Source: Sedimentisphaerales bacterium
GTDB taxonomy: Bacteria; Planctomycetota; Phycisphaerae; Sedimentisphaerales; Anaerobacaceae
NCBI GenBank assembly: GCA_016927855.1
Contig: JAFGLV010000064.1
Location: forward strand, 16,779 to 80,778
Length of the DNA: 64,000 bases
Direction of reading: 5' to 3'
The position numbers were made by a program, and so were the translations under genes. The notes under the pieces are model-generated. The model saw only the letters and a program-made list of their open reading frames with translations. It was not told the origin of the DNA and did no database searches. Numbering within the stretch: position 1 is the stretch's first letter; every line of letters begins with the position of its first letter. Below, piece by piece: positions 51,274 through 59,939 of this stretch.

Positions 51274-52356
51274 ATGGCGGAGAGCCTACCGAAGCTGAGG
51301 TTCAAGTGTCCCCACTGCGGGTGCAAGCTGAGCGTCCCGCCCGACCGGGCGGGTCGGCGCGGCAAGTGCCCTCGCTGCAGCGAGACATTGACAGTCCCGG
51401 CAGCGCCCTTGCCCTCGGTCGCGGTCAAGGTAGCCCAGCCACCCTCGGCTGGAATCTCTCCCGAAGGCGGAGGCGCCACATCCCCCGAGCCGACCTTGGT
51501 CGCGCCGGTGCTCGACGCGGCGCTGCTGGACCTGCCACCGACCCGGGAAACCGACCCTGACGAAAGCCAGGAGACCTACGAGCAACTGCACGGGATGCAG
51601 GGTCGCTACCTGCTCAAGGGCCACGAAGAGCCACCTGAACGGAAGCTGCCTTGGATCATCGACATCTTCCTCTATCCTTTCAACGTGCCCGGCCTGTCGA
51701 TCCTGGCGATCACGGTCGGAATACCACTGATCCTGCGGGTGCTGCTGTTTGTCTTCATGGCCGGTAGTGGCTTGTTTCCGCCGCTCATCATCTTCTGGGT
51801 GCTGTTCATCGTCCTCCATTGGAGTGGGCTCGCTCTGCTCATACTCTACATGAACTGGTACGCGTGCGAGTGCATCCGCGACAGCGCTCGCGGCGGCATC
51901 CGCGCGGCCGACACCGCGGCCATCACGCCGGGCTTGGGCGACATCTTCGGCCAGACGTTCAGGGTGCTGCTATGTGTGCTGGCCTGTGTCGCGCCGGCCG
52001 TGATCTACCGCGTCCAGACCCACCAGGTCGATGCCATCCTCTGGACGCTGCTGGGTGTGGGCGGCTTCTTCCTGCCCATGGCGTTGCTGGCCGTCACCAT
52101 GTTCGAGTCGCTGGGCGGCCTGAACCCACTCCTGCTGGCCGGCTCGATCCTGGGCACACCCCTGCCCTACTGTCTGTTGGTCCCCTTCTGCTACACGCTG
52201 ATCGTTCTGTTCCCATTTGCAATCTACTTCGTGAAAGTCGACTGGCTGCCCGGCTACCTGCTGCTACTCGCCACGTACTGCGTGTGGCTGGTCCTGGCCC
52301 ACTTGCTGGGCCGGTTCTACTGGAAATACGAAGAGCGGCTCAATTGGGCCGCCTAG
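51274..52356 (+). CDS. Zinc-ribbon multi-pass membrane protein
   Basis: A 360-residue protein. An N-terminal zinc ribbon (FKCPHCGCKLSV and GKCPRCSETLTV) is followed by a Pro/Glu-rich linker of about 85 residues, and then five or six transmembrane helices from about residue 125 (for example VPGLSILAITVGIPLILRVL). Planctomycete proteins with this layout resemble the YIP1/DUF4013 kind, but I do not recognise the family. Start ATG 51274; the preceding GTG is less likely. Function unknown. Confidence 0.72.
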   Translation: MAESLPKLRFKCPHCGCKLSVPPDRAGRRGKCPRCSETLTVPAAPLPSVAVKVAQPPSAGISPEGGGATSPEPTLVAPVLDAALLDLPPTRETDPDESQETYEQLHGMQGRYLLKGHEEPPERKLPWIIDIFLYPFNVPGLSILAITVGIPLILRVLLFVFMAGSGLFPPLIIFWVLFIVLHWSGLALLILYMNWYACECIRDSARGGIRAADTAAITPGLGDIFGQTFRVLLCVLACVAPAVIYRVQTHQVDAILWTLLGVGGFFLPMALLAVTMFESLGGLNPLLLAGSILGTPLPYCLLVPFCYTLIVLFPFAIYFVKVDWLPGYLLLLATYCVWLVLAHLLGRFYWKYEERLNWAA

Positions 52357-52409
52357 GCGGACTTCTTTGCGGCAAGCCTAAGGCACGCGGTGCGGCGCGA
52401 CAGGTCCGT

Positions 52410-52994
52410 CTACAGCGGGTCATCCAGCAGGCGCTGGAGCAGTTCCATGGGCAGGCCCATGACGTTGGTGAGGCTGCCGTCGAGACGGTCGACGAAGGCG
52501 TCGCCGGTGTCCTGGATGCCATAGGCGCCCGCCTTGCCTTGCCAACCGCCGCCGGCAATGTGTTGGGCAATCTGCTGTTCGGTCAGGGGCCTGGGGAAGA
52601 CGGTCGTGACATCGCTGCGCACGATCTCCAGGCCATCTCGCATTCGTACGAACGCGACGCCTGTGATGACCCGGTGGGGTGAGCCGAAGAGCTTGCGGGT
52701 GATGCGCTCGGCGTCGGCAGCGTCGGCCGGTTTGCCGATGATCTCACCTTGCGAATCGACCACGGTGTCGGCGCCGAGGACTAGGCGGTCCGGATAGCGC
52801 GCCGCCACGCTGCGAGCCTTGGCCAGCGCCAGGACCTCGGCCAGCCGCGACGCACTGTAGTCTTCTTCGGAGAAAGCCGATTCGTCAACGTCGGCAATTA
52901 CGACCTCGAACACATAACCCGCGCGCGTCAGCAGGTCCCGGCGGCGAGGCGAGGCGGAGGCGAGGATAAACTGCGGAGGTTTCGATTCGCTCAT
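52410..52994 (-). CDS. maf: Maf-like nucleotide pyrophosphatase
   Basis: A 194-residue Maf/HAM1-fold protein that hydrolyses non-canonical or modified nucleoside triphosphates to monophosphates. LASASPRRRDLL at the N-terminus, VLGADTVVDSQGEIIGKP and GKAGAYGIQD are the family motifs. ATG 52994 gives the normal length; an in-frame upstream extension to 53039 has no motif and no ribosome binding site. It lies downstream of a twin-hairpin repeat and converges with the membrane protein gene. Confidence 0.92.
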   Translation of the reverse strand: MSESKPPQFILASASPRRRDLLTRAGYVFEVVIADVDESAFSEEDYSASRLAEVLALAKARSVAARYPDRLVLGADTVVDSQGEIIGKPADAADAERITRKLFGSPHRVITGVAFVRMRDGLEIVRSDVTTVFPRPLTEQQIAQHIAGGGWQGKAGAYGIQDTGDAFVDRLDGSLTNVMGLPMELLQRLLDDPL

Positions 52995-53040
52995 GCCGTT
53001 CGCGGTGTGCGCCATCATGTATTGTGCCCGCAAGAGCATA

Positions 53041-53088
53041 GTAGCATGGGCGTCTCGCCCATGATCACGGGCAGGATGCCCGTGCTAC
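53041..53088. repeat. Twin-hairpin REP-like repeat
   Basis: Two perfect 7-bp-stem hairpins follow one another: CATGGGC-GTCTC-GCCCATG (53045-53063) and CACGGGC-AGGAT-GCCCGTG (53066-53084), enclosed by GTAGCA/TGCTAC. They lie between a zincin lipoprotein gene and maf, both on the minus strand. Nearby CACTACGAAC (53106-53115) also occurs at 48711-48720. Confidence 0.75.
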
Positions 53089-53124
53089 GAAACGCCTGAC
53101 GGCGTCACTACGAACACCCGTCGG

Positions 53125-54216
53125 CTAACGGTTCAGGGCAGGATACTCGCTGCCTGGGTCTTTGGCAACGGTTGTTTCGCGAGCCACCCGCCTGCAGAAG
53201 GCCAAGTACTCGCGTTCAAGCTGGTCGAGGTCGGCGGTGAAGTAGCGGCCAAACAACTCCGGCCCGACGGTCCGGTTCCAGTCGATGGTCCGAGGCAGGT
53301 TGCGGTCGGCTGCGGTTCGGCTCGCCGATGCGGTCAGAGGCCATGTACCCGAGAGACCGTCCCACAACAGGCGCTGGTACCGCGGCAGGCGCCGACCCTG
53401 GCCCGCCTCGCGCAGGAAACGCACCAACGCATAGGACTGGCTGTAGAACGCCATGACGGCTTCCGCCTGGTCCGACGCGAGAACCTCGCCGGGGCTGGTG
53501 GCGATCAGCTCGCGCAGCGGAATCGTCCTGGCCTTGGTCAGGGTCTCGCTCAGGGCACCGAGACGGACGCGATTGCCGCTGGGCTCGAAGGTGAACAGGC
53601 CGTTCTGCGTCACGCTCGATTCGAACTGCATCGCGATACCCTCATCCAGCCAGCTCGGCAAACGGTATTTGAAATGCCGGTTGGTGAACTGATGCCAGCC
53701 TTCGTGACCCAGCACCGAGAGGGTGCGGGCCCGGCCGATGTCATAGACCACGCAGGCGCCGTTGAGGTAGTAGGCGCCGCTCTTGATTCGGCAGAGAATA
53801 GGCGCTTGCTCGCCGGCAAAGCGGTGCGTGAAGGCCTCCCACTGCTGCCGGTCGGCAAAGAGGTAGGTCTTGAACTTGTTGACCGTCCGGATCGGCTGGG
53901 GCAACTGGTCGTTATAGGCTCGATAGGCCGCTTCGACGACCCCGGGAACGGTGCGGAGCATGAGCGGCTCCAGCAGCGTAGTGTGGATCTCGTAATGATC
54001 GGTGACGAGTTTCAGGCCGGGACCGTACGGGTTGGACCAGATCTCGACCGCCTTGAGTGCCGGAGGCTTCTCCGCCGCCAGACGATCCATCATCGCAGCG
54101 CGAGCGTCCCGCGCCGGTACTGGCGCGAGCGATACCCCCTCGGCGCGGTAAGACCGCGAGCAGCCGGCCGCACAAAGCGCGACCAACAGGGTCGCTGCGG
54201 AGATCCTCCGAGCCAT
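53125..54216 (-). CDS. Zincin-like lipoprotein
   Basis: A 363-residue lipoprotein (lipobox LCAAGC). The segment VLGHEGWHQFTNRHF provides an HExxH zinc motif and LPSWLDEGIAMQFE the third acidic ligand, as in DUF1570-type gluzincins common in planctomycetes. A peptidase role at the cell envelope is likely but unproven. GGAGGAGG lies five bases before ATG 54216. Confidence 0.78.
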   Translation of the reverse strand: MARRISAATLLVALCAAGCSRSYRAEGVSLAPVPARDARAAMMDRLAAEKPPALKAVEIWSNPYGPGLKLVTDHYEIHTTLLEPLMLRTVPGVVEAAYRAYNDQLPQPIRTVNKFKTYLFADRQQWEAFTHRFAGEQAPILCRIKSGAYYLNGACVVYDIGRARTLSVLGHEGWHQFTNRHFKYRLPSWLDEGIAMQFESSVTQNGLFTFEPSGNRVRLGALSETLTKARTIPLRELIATSPGEVLASDQAEAVMAFYSQSYALVRFLREAGQGRRLPRYQRLLWDGLSGTWPLTASASRTAADRNLPRTIDWNRTVGPELFGRYFTADLDQLEREYLAFCRRVARETTVAKDPGSEYPALNR

Positions 54217-54405
54217 CAGTCCTCCTCCGTGTCCAATCCTTCTCAATCACCCAGGCAGTAGTCGCCACCGCCAGGAGACAGGCTGCACCCTGACCGCGGC
54301 TGCACTCCCCTAAAGTATAGCAAAACCCGCCTACCAGGGGGGCAATTTCCTATTTTTGCACGCGCGCCCCGTCTGCGCTGGACCGATAAGAACATCCCCA
54401 TCTGC

Positions 54406-54966
54406 CTAGACATCCTTGAAATCCGCCCCAAACACTTCAGCGGTGAAAAGGTAGACCTCGGTCTTGGGGTCTTGCCAGGCGTCGGCGGGCAGGCCGGCCT
54501 TGTGAGCGCAGCAGTAAGACAGGAATTCCTCCTTCGTCCAGCCGGTCTCGGTGGCCACCTGGGGCAGGAAGCAGCCGGAGGTGCATCCTTTCCTGATGTA
54601 GATGCCGTCGGTCCCCAGCCGCAGGCTCAGGGGGTCGTCCGTCCGCGCCAGGGGTGACAGAACCGAAATCTCCACGTCCAGGTGCTCCAGCTCGCGCGAC
54701 GAAATGGGATTGGCCAGAAAGCGCGGATCGCTCGTGGCCGACGCCTTGGCCATCTGGACGACCAACTCGATCAGCGGTTTGTCGGAGGTGAACTGGCCAA
54801 TGCAGCCGCGTAGGCGGCCGCGATTCTTGAGCGTCACGAAACAGCCGCACGGCGCGTTGAGCCGCGGATCGTCCGAACGCGGATGCGGGAGGGGCTTGCC
54901 GGAGACAGCGGCGCCGACTGTATCGCGGGCCAGCGCGAGCAACGTGTGCTTCTGAGCATCGTTCAT
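54406..54966 (-). CDS. AMMECR1 family protein
   Basis: A 186-residue protein of the AMMECR1 family, conserved from archaea to humans. The family signature LRGCIG is present in GRLRGCIGQFTSDKPL, and HLDVEISVLSPL and KGCTSGCFLPQVA follow in the usual order. The biochemical function is unknown; it is often linked to the MEMO1 family. It is soluble and cytoplasmic. No MEMO or radical-SAM partner is in this window. Confidence 0.9.
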   Translation of the reverse strand: MNDAQKHTLLALARDTVGAAVSGKPLPHPRSDDPRLNAPCGCFVTLKNRGRLRGCIGQFTSDKPLIELVVQMAKASATSDPRFLANPISSRELEHLDVEISVLSPLARTDDPLSLRLGTDGIYIRKGCTSGCFLPQVATETGWTKEEFLSYCCAHKAGLPADAWQDPKTEVYLFTAEVFGADFKDV

Positions 54967-55006
54967 AGCGCTTGGTACCGAGGATGCCGCAACCGTGGCG
55001 ACAGCG

Positions 55007-55642
55007 TTAGTGTATCCACTTGATCACCATGACGCCGCCTACCAGCAGAGCGACGAACGCCAGCGAGAACCAGTTGAAGTATTTCTCAATCACCGGTCGG
55101 ATCCGCTCGCCCTTCCAGCCCATCAGGCCGGCGACCAGGAAGAAACGCGCCGACCGGCTCACCGTCGAGGCAACGACGAAACCGGGAAAGAAAATGCGCG
55201 CCACGCCCGCAGAGATCGTGCAGACCTTGTAGGGCAAGGGCGTGAACCCGCACGTGAAGACGATCCAGAAATCGTACTTGTCGTACCAGGCTTGAAACTT
55301 GTCGAAGTTCGCCTGGGTCAGGCCAATGCCACTGAGGTGGGCATACACCCAAGGGCTGATCGCCACCCAGAGGAACCGCCCGATGACATAGCCGAGCATG
55401 CCTCCCAGCACCGACGCGATCGAGCAGGCCAGGGCAAAGCGAAACCACCGGCGCGGCGCGCCCAGGGCCAGCGGCGCCAGCAGCACGTCCGGCGGGACCG
55501 GAAAGAAGCTCGATTCGGCAAAACTCAGAATGAACAACGCCGTCGTCCCGTGCCGGGTGTCGGCGAAATGGATCACCCAATCATAGAGCCGTCGGTGCCA
55601 GTGCCACCAGGCGACGCTGCTCGCTGTACTCTGTCCGTCCAT
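55007..55642 (-). CDS. YqaA/DedA-like membrane protein
   Basis: A 211-residue inner-membrane protein of the SNARE-associated (DedA/VTT) superfamily, closest to the YqaA branch. SFAESSFFPVPPDVLLAPLA carries the conserved Glu and Pro residues; a second re-entrant segment is FTCGFTPLPYKVCTISAG. Four to five hydrophobic segments are visible. Members are thought to move lipids or maintain the proton motive force; the specific role is unknown. It is transcribed divergently from ispE. Confidence 0.87.
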   Translation of the reverse strand: MDGQSTASSVAWWHWHRRLYDWVIHFADTRHGTTALFILSFAESSFFPVPPDVLLAPLALGAPRRWFRFALACSIASVLGGMLGYVIGRFLWVAISPWVYAHLSGIGLTQANFDKFQAWYDKYDFWIVFTCGFTPLPYKVCTISAGVARIFFPGFVVASTVSRSARFFLVAGLMGWKGERIRPVIEKYFNWFSLAFVALLVGGVMVIKWIH

Positions 55643-55770
55643 AGTGCCTTTCGCGAGAAATCCGAGACCACGATCCGGGTACTCAAGATAGAGCCCAGCT
55701 TTTATAATGTCAACCAGGCCCCGTCGTCATGGGTCATGAAGACTGTCTCTCCCTCCGGCAGGTGGAAGGT

Positions 55771-56676
55771 ATGATGACACAGGCACCGCAGTTTGAACAC
55801 CGTGACAACGGCTTGCTGGTCCGCGCGCCGGCGAAGATCAATCTGAGCCTGCTGATCGCCGGCAAACGCGCCGACGGGTTCCACGAGCTGGAAACCGTTA
55901 TGGCCAAGATCGACCTGCGCGACGAGCTGCTGATCAAGCATGGGCAGAAGGGAGGCATCGAGTTGCTGTGCCGAGGCCGGCACTGGGCGCCGCAAGGACG
56001 CGATAACCTCGTTTACAGGGCCGCAGAGGAAGTATTCAGCCTCTGTGGGCGAGATCACAACGTCCGACTGACACTGACCAAGCGCATACCGGCCGGGTCA
56101 GGGCTGGGCGGCGCCAGCAGTGATGCCGCCGCGACTCTTATCGGGCTGAACGAATACCTTGGCCTGGGTCTGAGCCTGGCCCAACTGGCGGACATCGCCG
56201 CACGCCTAGGAAGCGATGTTGCCTTCTTCTTGCATGGCCCGTTGGCTCTGTGCAAGGGTCGAGGCGAGAATATCGCAGAAATCAGGACCCATTTCCCCTT
56301 TACAGCCCTCTTGATCCTTCCCGATGCAAACGTTTCTACCAAAAAGGTTTATGCCAACTACCGTCACGACGCGGACCTCTATCGGCGGCTGAGCCAACAG
56401 ATCGGCGCCCACTTGGCAGAAAACAGGGTTGATTTGGTCGCCAGGATGTGCGCCAATATGCTCTCTGGAAGCTGTTTTGGCCTTTTTCAGGAACTCGGCG
56501 GTCTGAAAGACACTGTTGAATCGCTGGGCGTCGGCTCGGTTTGCCTCAGCGGCAGCGGGTCGGCTCTGTTCTGTCTGATATCGCAGAGCGGTTCAGGGCA
56601 GATCGGAATCCGGCCGGAAGAGATAGCGAGCAAGACCGGTTGCCAGTGCATTGTCGTGCGGAACAACGAGTGGTAG
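55771..56676 (+). CDS. ispE: 4-diphosphocytidyl-2-C-methyl-D-erythritol kinase
   Basis: A 301-residue GHMP kinase of the MEP isoprenoid pathway, phosphorylating CDP-methylerythritol with ATP. APAKINLSLLIAGKRADGFH at the N-terminus and the ATP loop PAGSGLGGASSDAAATL are diagnostic; a third motif (SLGVGSVCLSGSGSALF) is near the C-terminus. AGGTGG lies before ATG 55771; the longer frame from 55729 adds unlikely residues. spoVG follows 21 bases downstream, echoing the ispE-spoVG neighbourhood of Bacillus. Confidence 0.93.
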   Translation: MMTQAPQFEHRDNGLLVRAPAKINLSLLIAGKRADGFHELETVMAKIDLRDELLIKHGQKGGIELLCRGRHWAPQGRDNLVYRAAEEVFSLCGRDHNVRLTLTKRIPAGSGLGGASSDAAATLIGLNEYLGLGLSLAQLADIAARLGSDVAFFLHGPLALCKGRGENIAEIRTHFPFTALLILPDANVSTKKVYANYRHDADLYRRLSQQIGAHLAENRVDLVARMCANMLSGSCFGLFQELGGLKDTVESLGVGSVCLSGSGSALFCLISQSGSGQIGIRPEEIASKTGCQCIVVRNNEW

Positions 56677-56697
56677 AACCATGAGCGAGGCGAGAAA

Positions 56698-57138
56698 ATG
56701 GAAATCAGTGACGTGCGGGTCAGGCTGGTACGCAAGCGGGATGATCGTTTGAAGGCATTCTGCTCGGTCACGTTCGATCACGAGTTCGTGGTCCGCGATA
56801 TCAAGATCATCGAAGGCAGCGACGGGCCCTTCGTGGCTATGCCGTCACGCAGAATGAGCGACCATTGCGACCACTGCGGCGGCAAGAACCATTTGAAGGC
56901 CAAATTCGGCAACGAATGTGGCGCCGCTTTGCCGGCTAATCGCGAGCAGTTCGACGCCCAGCAGAAAGCGAAGCTCTACGTGGACGTTGCCCACCCCATC
57001 AAGACCAAGTGCAGGCACCAGATCCAGCAGCGAGTCATTGCCGGGTTCAGGAGGGAGGTGGAGAAGTCGACGCGGCCGGGTTACGTCCCCGTCGAACTGG
57101 ATGAAGCGGACAACGACACTCTCGAAGCGGTTGACTGA
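56698..57138 (+). CDS. spoVG: SpoVG family protein with inserted zinc-binding-like loop
   Basis: A 146-residue SpoVG homologue; SpoVG is a small DNA/RNA-binding regulator. The N-terminal half (MEISDVRVRLVRK, FVVRDIKIIEG, GPFVAMPSRRM) and the later DVAHPIKTKCRHQIQ match the family, which is usually 80-100 residues. Between them, at about 55-90, lies an insert reading CDHCGGKNHLKAKF then GNECGAALP, like a zinc ribbon. Cys57, Cys60 and Cys74 are present, but the expected third ligand is Gly71 (GGC codon). It probably shares a transcript with ispE. Confidence 0.85.
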   Translation: MEISDVRVRLVRKRDDRLKAFCSVTFDHEFVVRDIKIIEGSDGPFVAMPSRRMSDHCDHCGGKNHLKAKFGNECGAALPANREQFDAQQKAKLYVDVAHPIKTKCRHQIQQRVIAGFRREVEKSTRPGYVPVELDEADNDTLEAVD

Positions 57139-57214
57139 CCGTGTGGTTGGGCAGGCGCCCGACTGACGCGGGCACGCGCCACGGGCGCGGTCGGTGCCGA
57201 AACCGGCGTGGAGA

Positions 57215-57502
57215 TTATCTCTGGCTGGTCAGGTCTTCCAGCACCTTGTCCAGCACCACATCCAGTCGCCCGGCCAGATCGTAGCGGCCTTCCGTGATTT
57301 GCTGACGCAGACGAAGGACCTTCTCGCGGCGAATCTCGGGCATCGAGGCAATGCTCTTGAGCACCTGACCGAGGGGCGTGTTGTTGATGTTCTCCAGGAT
57401 TTGCTCCATGACGAGATCCCTGTCCGCCGACAAGTCGATCTCAAGAGGATTGAGCCACTGCTCGTCGTTTCCTGCGAACCTGCTGGAACTGGAATCCGGC
57501 AT
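57215..57502 (-). CDS. FlgM-like protein
   Basis: A 95-residue protein whose C-terminal half, IRREKVLRLRQQITEGRYDL followed by AGRLDVVLDKVLEDL, matches the helix pattern of FlgM, the anti-sigma factor that binds FliA (sigma-28). The N-terminal half is polar and probably disordered, as in FlgM. AGGTGGC directly precedes ATG 57502. No flagellar genes are nearby, so it could control a sigma factor elsewhere or be a general FlgM-fold protein. Confidence 0.6.
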   Translation of the reverse strand: MPDSSSSRFAGNDEQWLNPLEIDLSADRDLVMEQILENINNTPLGQVLKSIASMPEIRREKVLRLRQQITEGRYDLAGRLDVVLDKVLEDLTSQR

Positions 57503-57899
57503 GCCACCTACCTTGCCAAACGCACCCGAGCAAGACACTCCATCACTTGCCGCCAGGAGCTAACACCACTATATCTGGTATGCCCCAATAATCCACCTTG
57601 GGGCTCAAATCAACATTGATATCGACACGTCTGGGCGGAAAACTTTAACGAAGTTTAGGTGGCAAGCCCATGTTTCGGCCGCCAGAAACCGCGTCAGGCA
57701 TAAAAGAATAGCCGCCTCGTAGTACAGGCAGCTACGATTATGCGCGACGGTCGCCGATTTTCGGGCCAGAGGTGCCATCCTTGCCAGCCGGCGGTGTTAA
57801 GATGGATAAAACACTACATATTGTGATGCCGAAATCCCCCTCTTCGCGGTGTGGATATTCCGGTAATCGGCTGCCTCGCGATACTGATCGAGCCGCTTT
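57503..57899. other. 397-base intergenic region
   Basis: Between the gspM-like gene and the FlgM-like gene (both minus strand) no convincing ORF exists. A small hairpin GCCCCAA-9 bases-TTGGGGC (57582-57604) lies 80-100 bases upstream of the FlgM-like start. No T-run or dispersed repeat was recognised. The T2SS operon probably ends here. Confidence 0.5.
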
Positions 57900-58403
57900 T
57901 CAGTAGCTGTACTTGAAGTCCAGGTCCACGTCCCATTGGTCCGGCATGCCTTCCTTCTTCTTGAGCGAGGCTTTCTCGCAGGTGAGGTTGACCCAGTTCG
58001 ACTGAATGTGGGTCAGAAATCGCGCCACTTGGGTGATGCCCACGTCTTTGAGGGACAAGCGAGCTGTTTGCGTCTGCTTGCCCTGAGATGTGATGATCCC
58101 GCCGGTCGTGAAGGGGTAGTTGCCCGATGGGATACCGCACAGATTGGCGGACCGCCGGATAGCCTCAAGGTAGGAGAACTTGCCCAACCGGCTGTCATTC
58201 GGGTCCCCGAGCGACAGGCGCTCCGGGTCCAGCTTGAGGATCTCGGTGATGGCCACCACCACGTCAGTTCGCGCGTCCTTGTCGGCCTCCAGGCCCTCGC
58301 GCGCTCCTGGCAGATACACGGTCAAGACCAGCAAGGGCCAGATACCGATCAGGATGGCGGCGAGAACGTAGTAGAAAACGGGGTTCTTGTACAAATCTCG
58401 CAT
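57900..58403 (-). CDS. gspM: GspM/PilO-like T2SS inner-membrane protein
   Basis: A 167-residue protein: a short cytoplasmic tail, one transmembrane helix (FYYVLAAILIGIWPLLVLTV), then a periplasmic domain with ferredoxin-like strand/helix pattern (SLKDVGITQVARFLTHIQ). This matches GspM or PilO, which form the inner-membrane platform with GspL/PilM-N. Identity rests on layout and position directly after the gspL-like gene. ATG 58403 has AGG about eight bases upstream. It is the last gene of the operon. Confidence 0.65.
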   Translation of the reverse strand: MRDLYKNPVFYYVLAAILIGIWPLLVLTVYLPGAREGLEADKDARTDVVVAITEILKLDPERLSLGDPNDSRLGKFSYLEAIRRSANLCGIPSGNYPFTTGGIITSQGKQTQTARLSLKDVGITQVARFLTHIQSNWVNLTCEKASLKKKEGMPDQWDVDLDFKYSY

Positions 58404-58412
58404 CTCTTGCAC

Positions 58413-59870
58413 CTATTGCGCTGTCTTCTGAGGTTTTAGAGTCGCTGTAAACAGGTGGCGCCCGTCCTTCTCGCTGACCCCTAGCTGCTCCAGCGAGAAG
58501 CCCGCCGCCTCCAGCGCGGCAAAGACGGCTTCGGTTCGAGAGCCGCTGGAGGTATCGCCATTGAAGATGATCTCATTCCTTATCGTGATGGATTTGATCC
58601 TCAGGTCCGCCTGAGCCGCGCAGGTATTGAGGGCCTGTAAGACCTGCGTCATCTTGTTGGCAACCGACGTTTCTTCCGACCATTCGCCGGTCTTGCCGGC
58701 TCGCACGCGGCGCAGCTCACCCTCAACGTCTCTGACGGCATCGCTCATCCGCGCCGGTAGCCTTTTCTTGTTGAGCATGACCGCCAGGTAGTCCTGCTCC
58801 AGCTTGTCTCTCCAGGCGGCTCTTTCGCGGTTGACCCTGAACAACTGGGCCTGGAAGTAGATCCCCACCGCCAGAAAGAGCATGGCCAGCGAAATGCTCA
58901 GGAACCGAACCGCCCTCTGCACGCGAAGCTTCTTGCCGAGAAAAGGCATGTGGTCGTTGCGGAAACTGATGCTGGCGTCCTTCTGCACCTGGCCCAGGGC
59001 GGCGCCGTACGCGGCGGCAAAATCGACGGCGTTTGGACAGTCGGCGATCCGGTCCGGCTCAAGGCCGGCCATCTCGACCGGGTCACAGGCATCGACAGGC
59101 AACGCCACTCTGTCGCCAAGCTTGGCGGCGTCGAGCTGCCCTTGGGCATCTGAGACACACATCCTGCCCAGCGGCCCGGTGGTCTCGGCCAGAGCCGCGG
59201 TGACCAGCGCCTCGCGTGCCAACAGACCTGTGCGGTCTTGTGCCGCGCCCACCAGAAACGCACGCAGGTTCGAGGCCTCGCCCGAGCCGGCCGACATACC
59301 GACGAGATAGCCGCGCGAATCCGAAAGCAGAGCATACAGCGTCCCCGACGTGGCGGCCTCAGAGCATCCGTATTCGCCTAGGTAACGCGAAAGGCAATAG
59401 ACGTCGGGATCGATCGCGACCGGGTCGATACCATTGCTCTGCAAAGACATCAGGATGTCGGACAGCACGCTGCGCTGCGCCGTGAAGACATCGAGGGTCG
59501 AACCGTGCTCGTTGCCGGAGGCAATGCGAAACGCGACAGCCATGTCGCTGACGTCGGTGGCCAAGGCTTCTTCCGTGTCGAAGCGGACGGTCGCCGCGAT
59601 CTTCTTGCGGTCGCCAAAGTCGCTGTGCACGCGATGCTGCATGAACAGGGCACAGTCCAACGCCACGCACGCTTCAGTGAACTTGAGACGCCGGGTCTTG
59701 CACTCTTGAGCGATCCGGTCGGCGAGGGTCTGCTGGTTCGACTCGGCTGGCTCGTCCGGGAGGACCGAAAAACAGCCCAGCAGCTTGGCGTCCCGTCCCT
59801 GCGACGCCAAGCAAACGACTGTCGCTCGGTCCTTCCTCAGATAGATGCCTATGCGGTTCTGAGATTCCAC
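58413..59870 (-). CDS. gspL: GspL/PilM-like T2SS assembly protein
   Basis: A 485-residue protein. The N-terminal cytoplasmic part has the actin-like fold of PilM/GspL (start IGIYLRKDRATVVCL, later AVDFAAAYGAALGQ). A single transmembrane helix (VRFLSISLAMLFLAVGIYF) lies at about residue 320-340, with a periplasmic domain after it. It links the secretion ATPase to the pseudopilus platform. The start is probably GTG 59870, with GGAG ten bases upstream; the longer frame from 59933 encodes an unrelated hydrophobic leader. It follows gspK with a 69-base gap. Confidence 0.75.
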   Translation of the reverse strand: MESQNRIGIYLRKDRATVVCLASQGRDAKLLGCFSVLPDEPAESNQQTLADRIAQECKTRRLKFTEACVALDCALFMQHRVHSDFGDRKKIAATVRFDTEEALATDVSDMAVAFRIASGNEHGSTLDVFTAQRSVLSDILMSLQSNGIDPVAIDPDVYCLSRYLGEYGCSEAATSGTLYALLSDSRGYLVGMSAGSGEASNLRAFLVGAAQDRTGLLAREALVTAALAETTGPLGRMCVSDAQGQLDAAKLGDRVALPVDACDPVEMAGLEPDRIADCPNAVDFAAAYGAALGQVQKDASISFRNDHMPFLGKKLRVQRAVRFLSISLAMLFLAVGIYFQAQLFRVNRERAAWRDKLEQDYLAVMLNKKRLPARMSDAVRDVEGELRRVRAGKTGEWSEETSVANKMTQVLQALNTCAAQADLRIKSITIRNEIIFNGDTSSGSRTEAVFAALEAAGFSLEQLGVSEKDGRHLFTATLKPQKTAQ

Positions 59871-59939
59871 GGATACTGATCTCCAAAGTCCAAGCAGGCA
59901 ACTTGCCCGGCTCACGCGGAGCAGAGAAAGCACCAGTGT

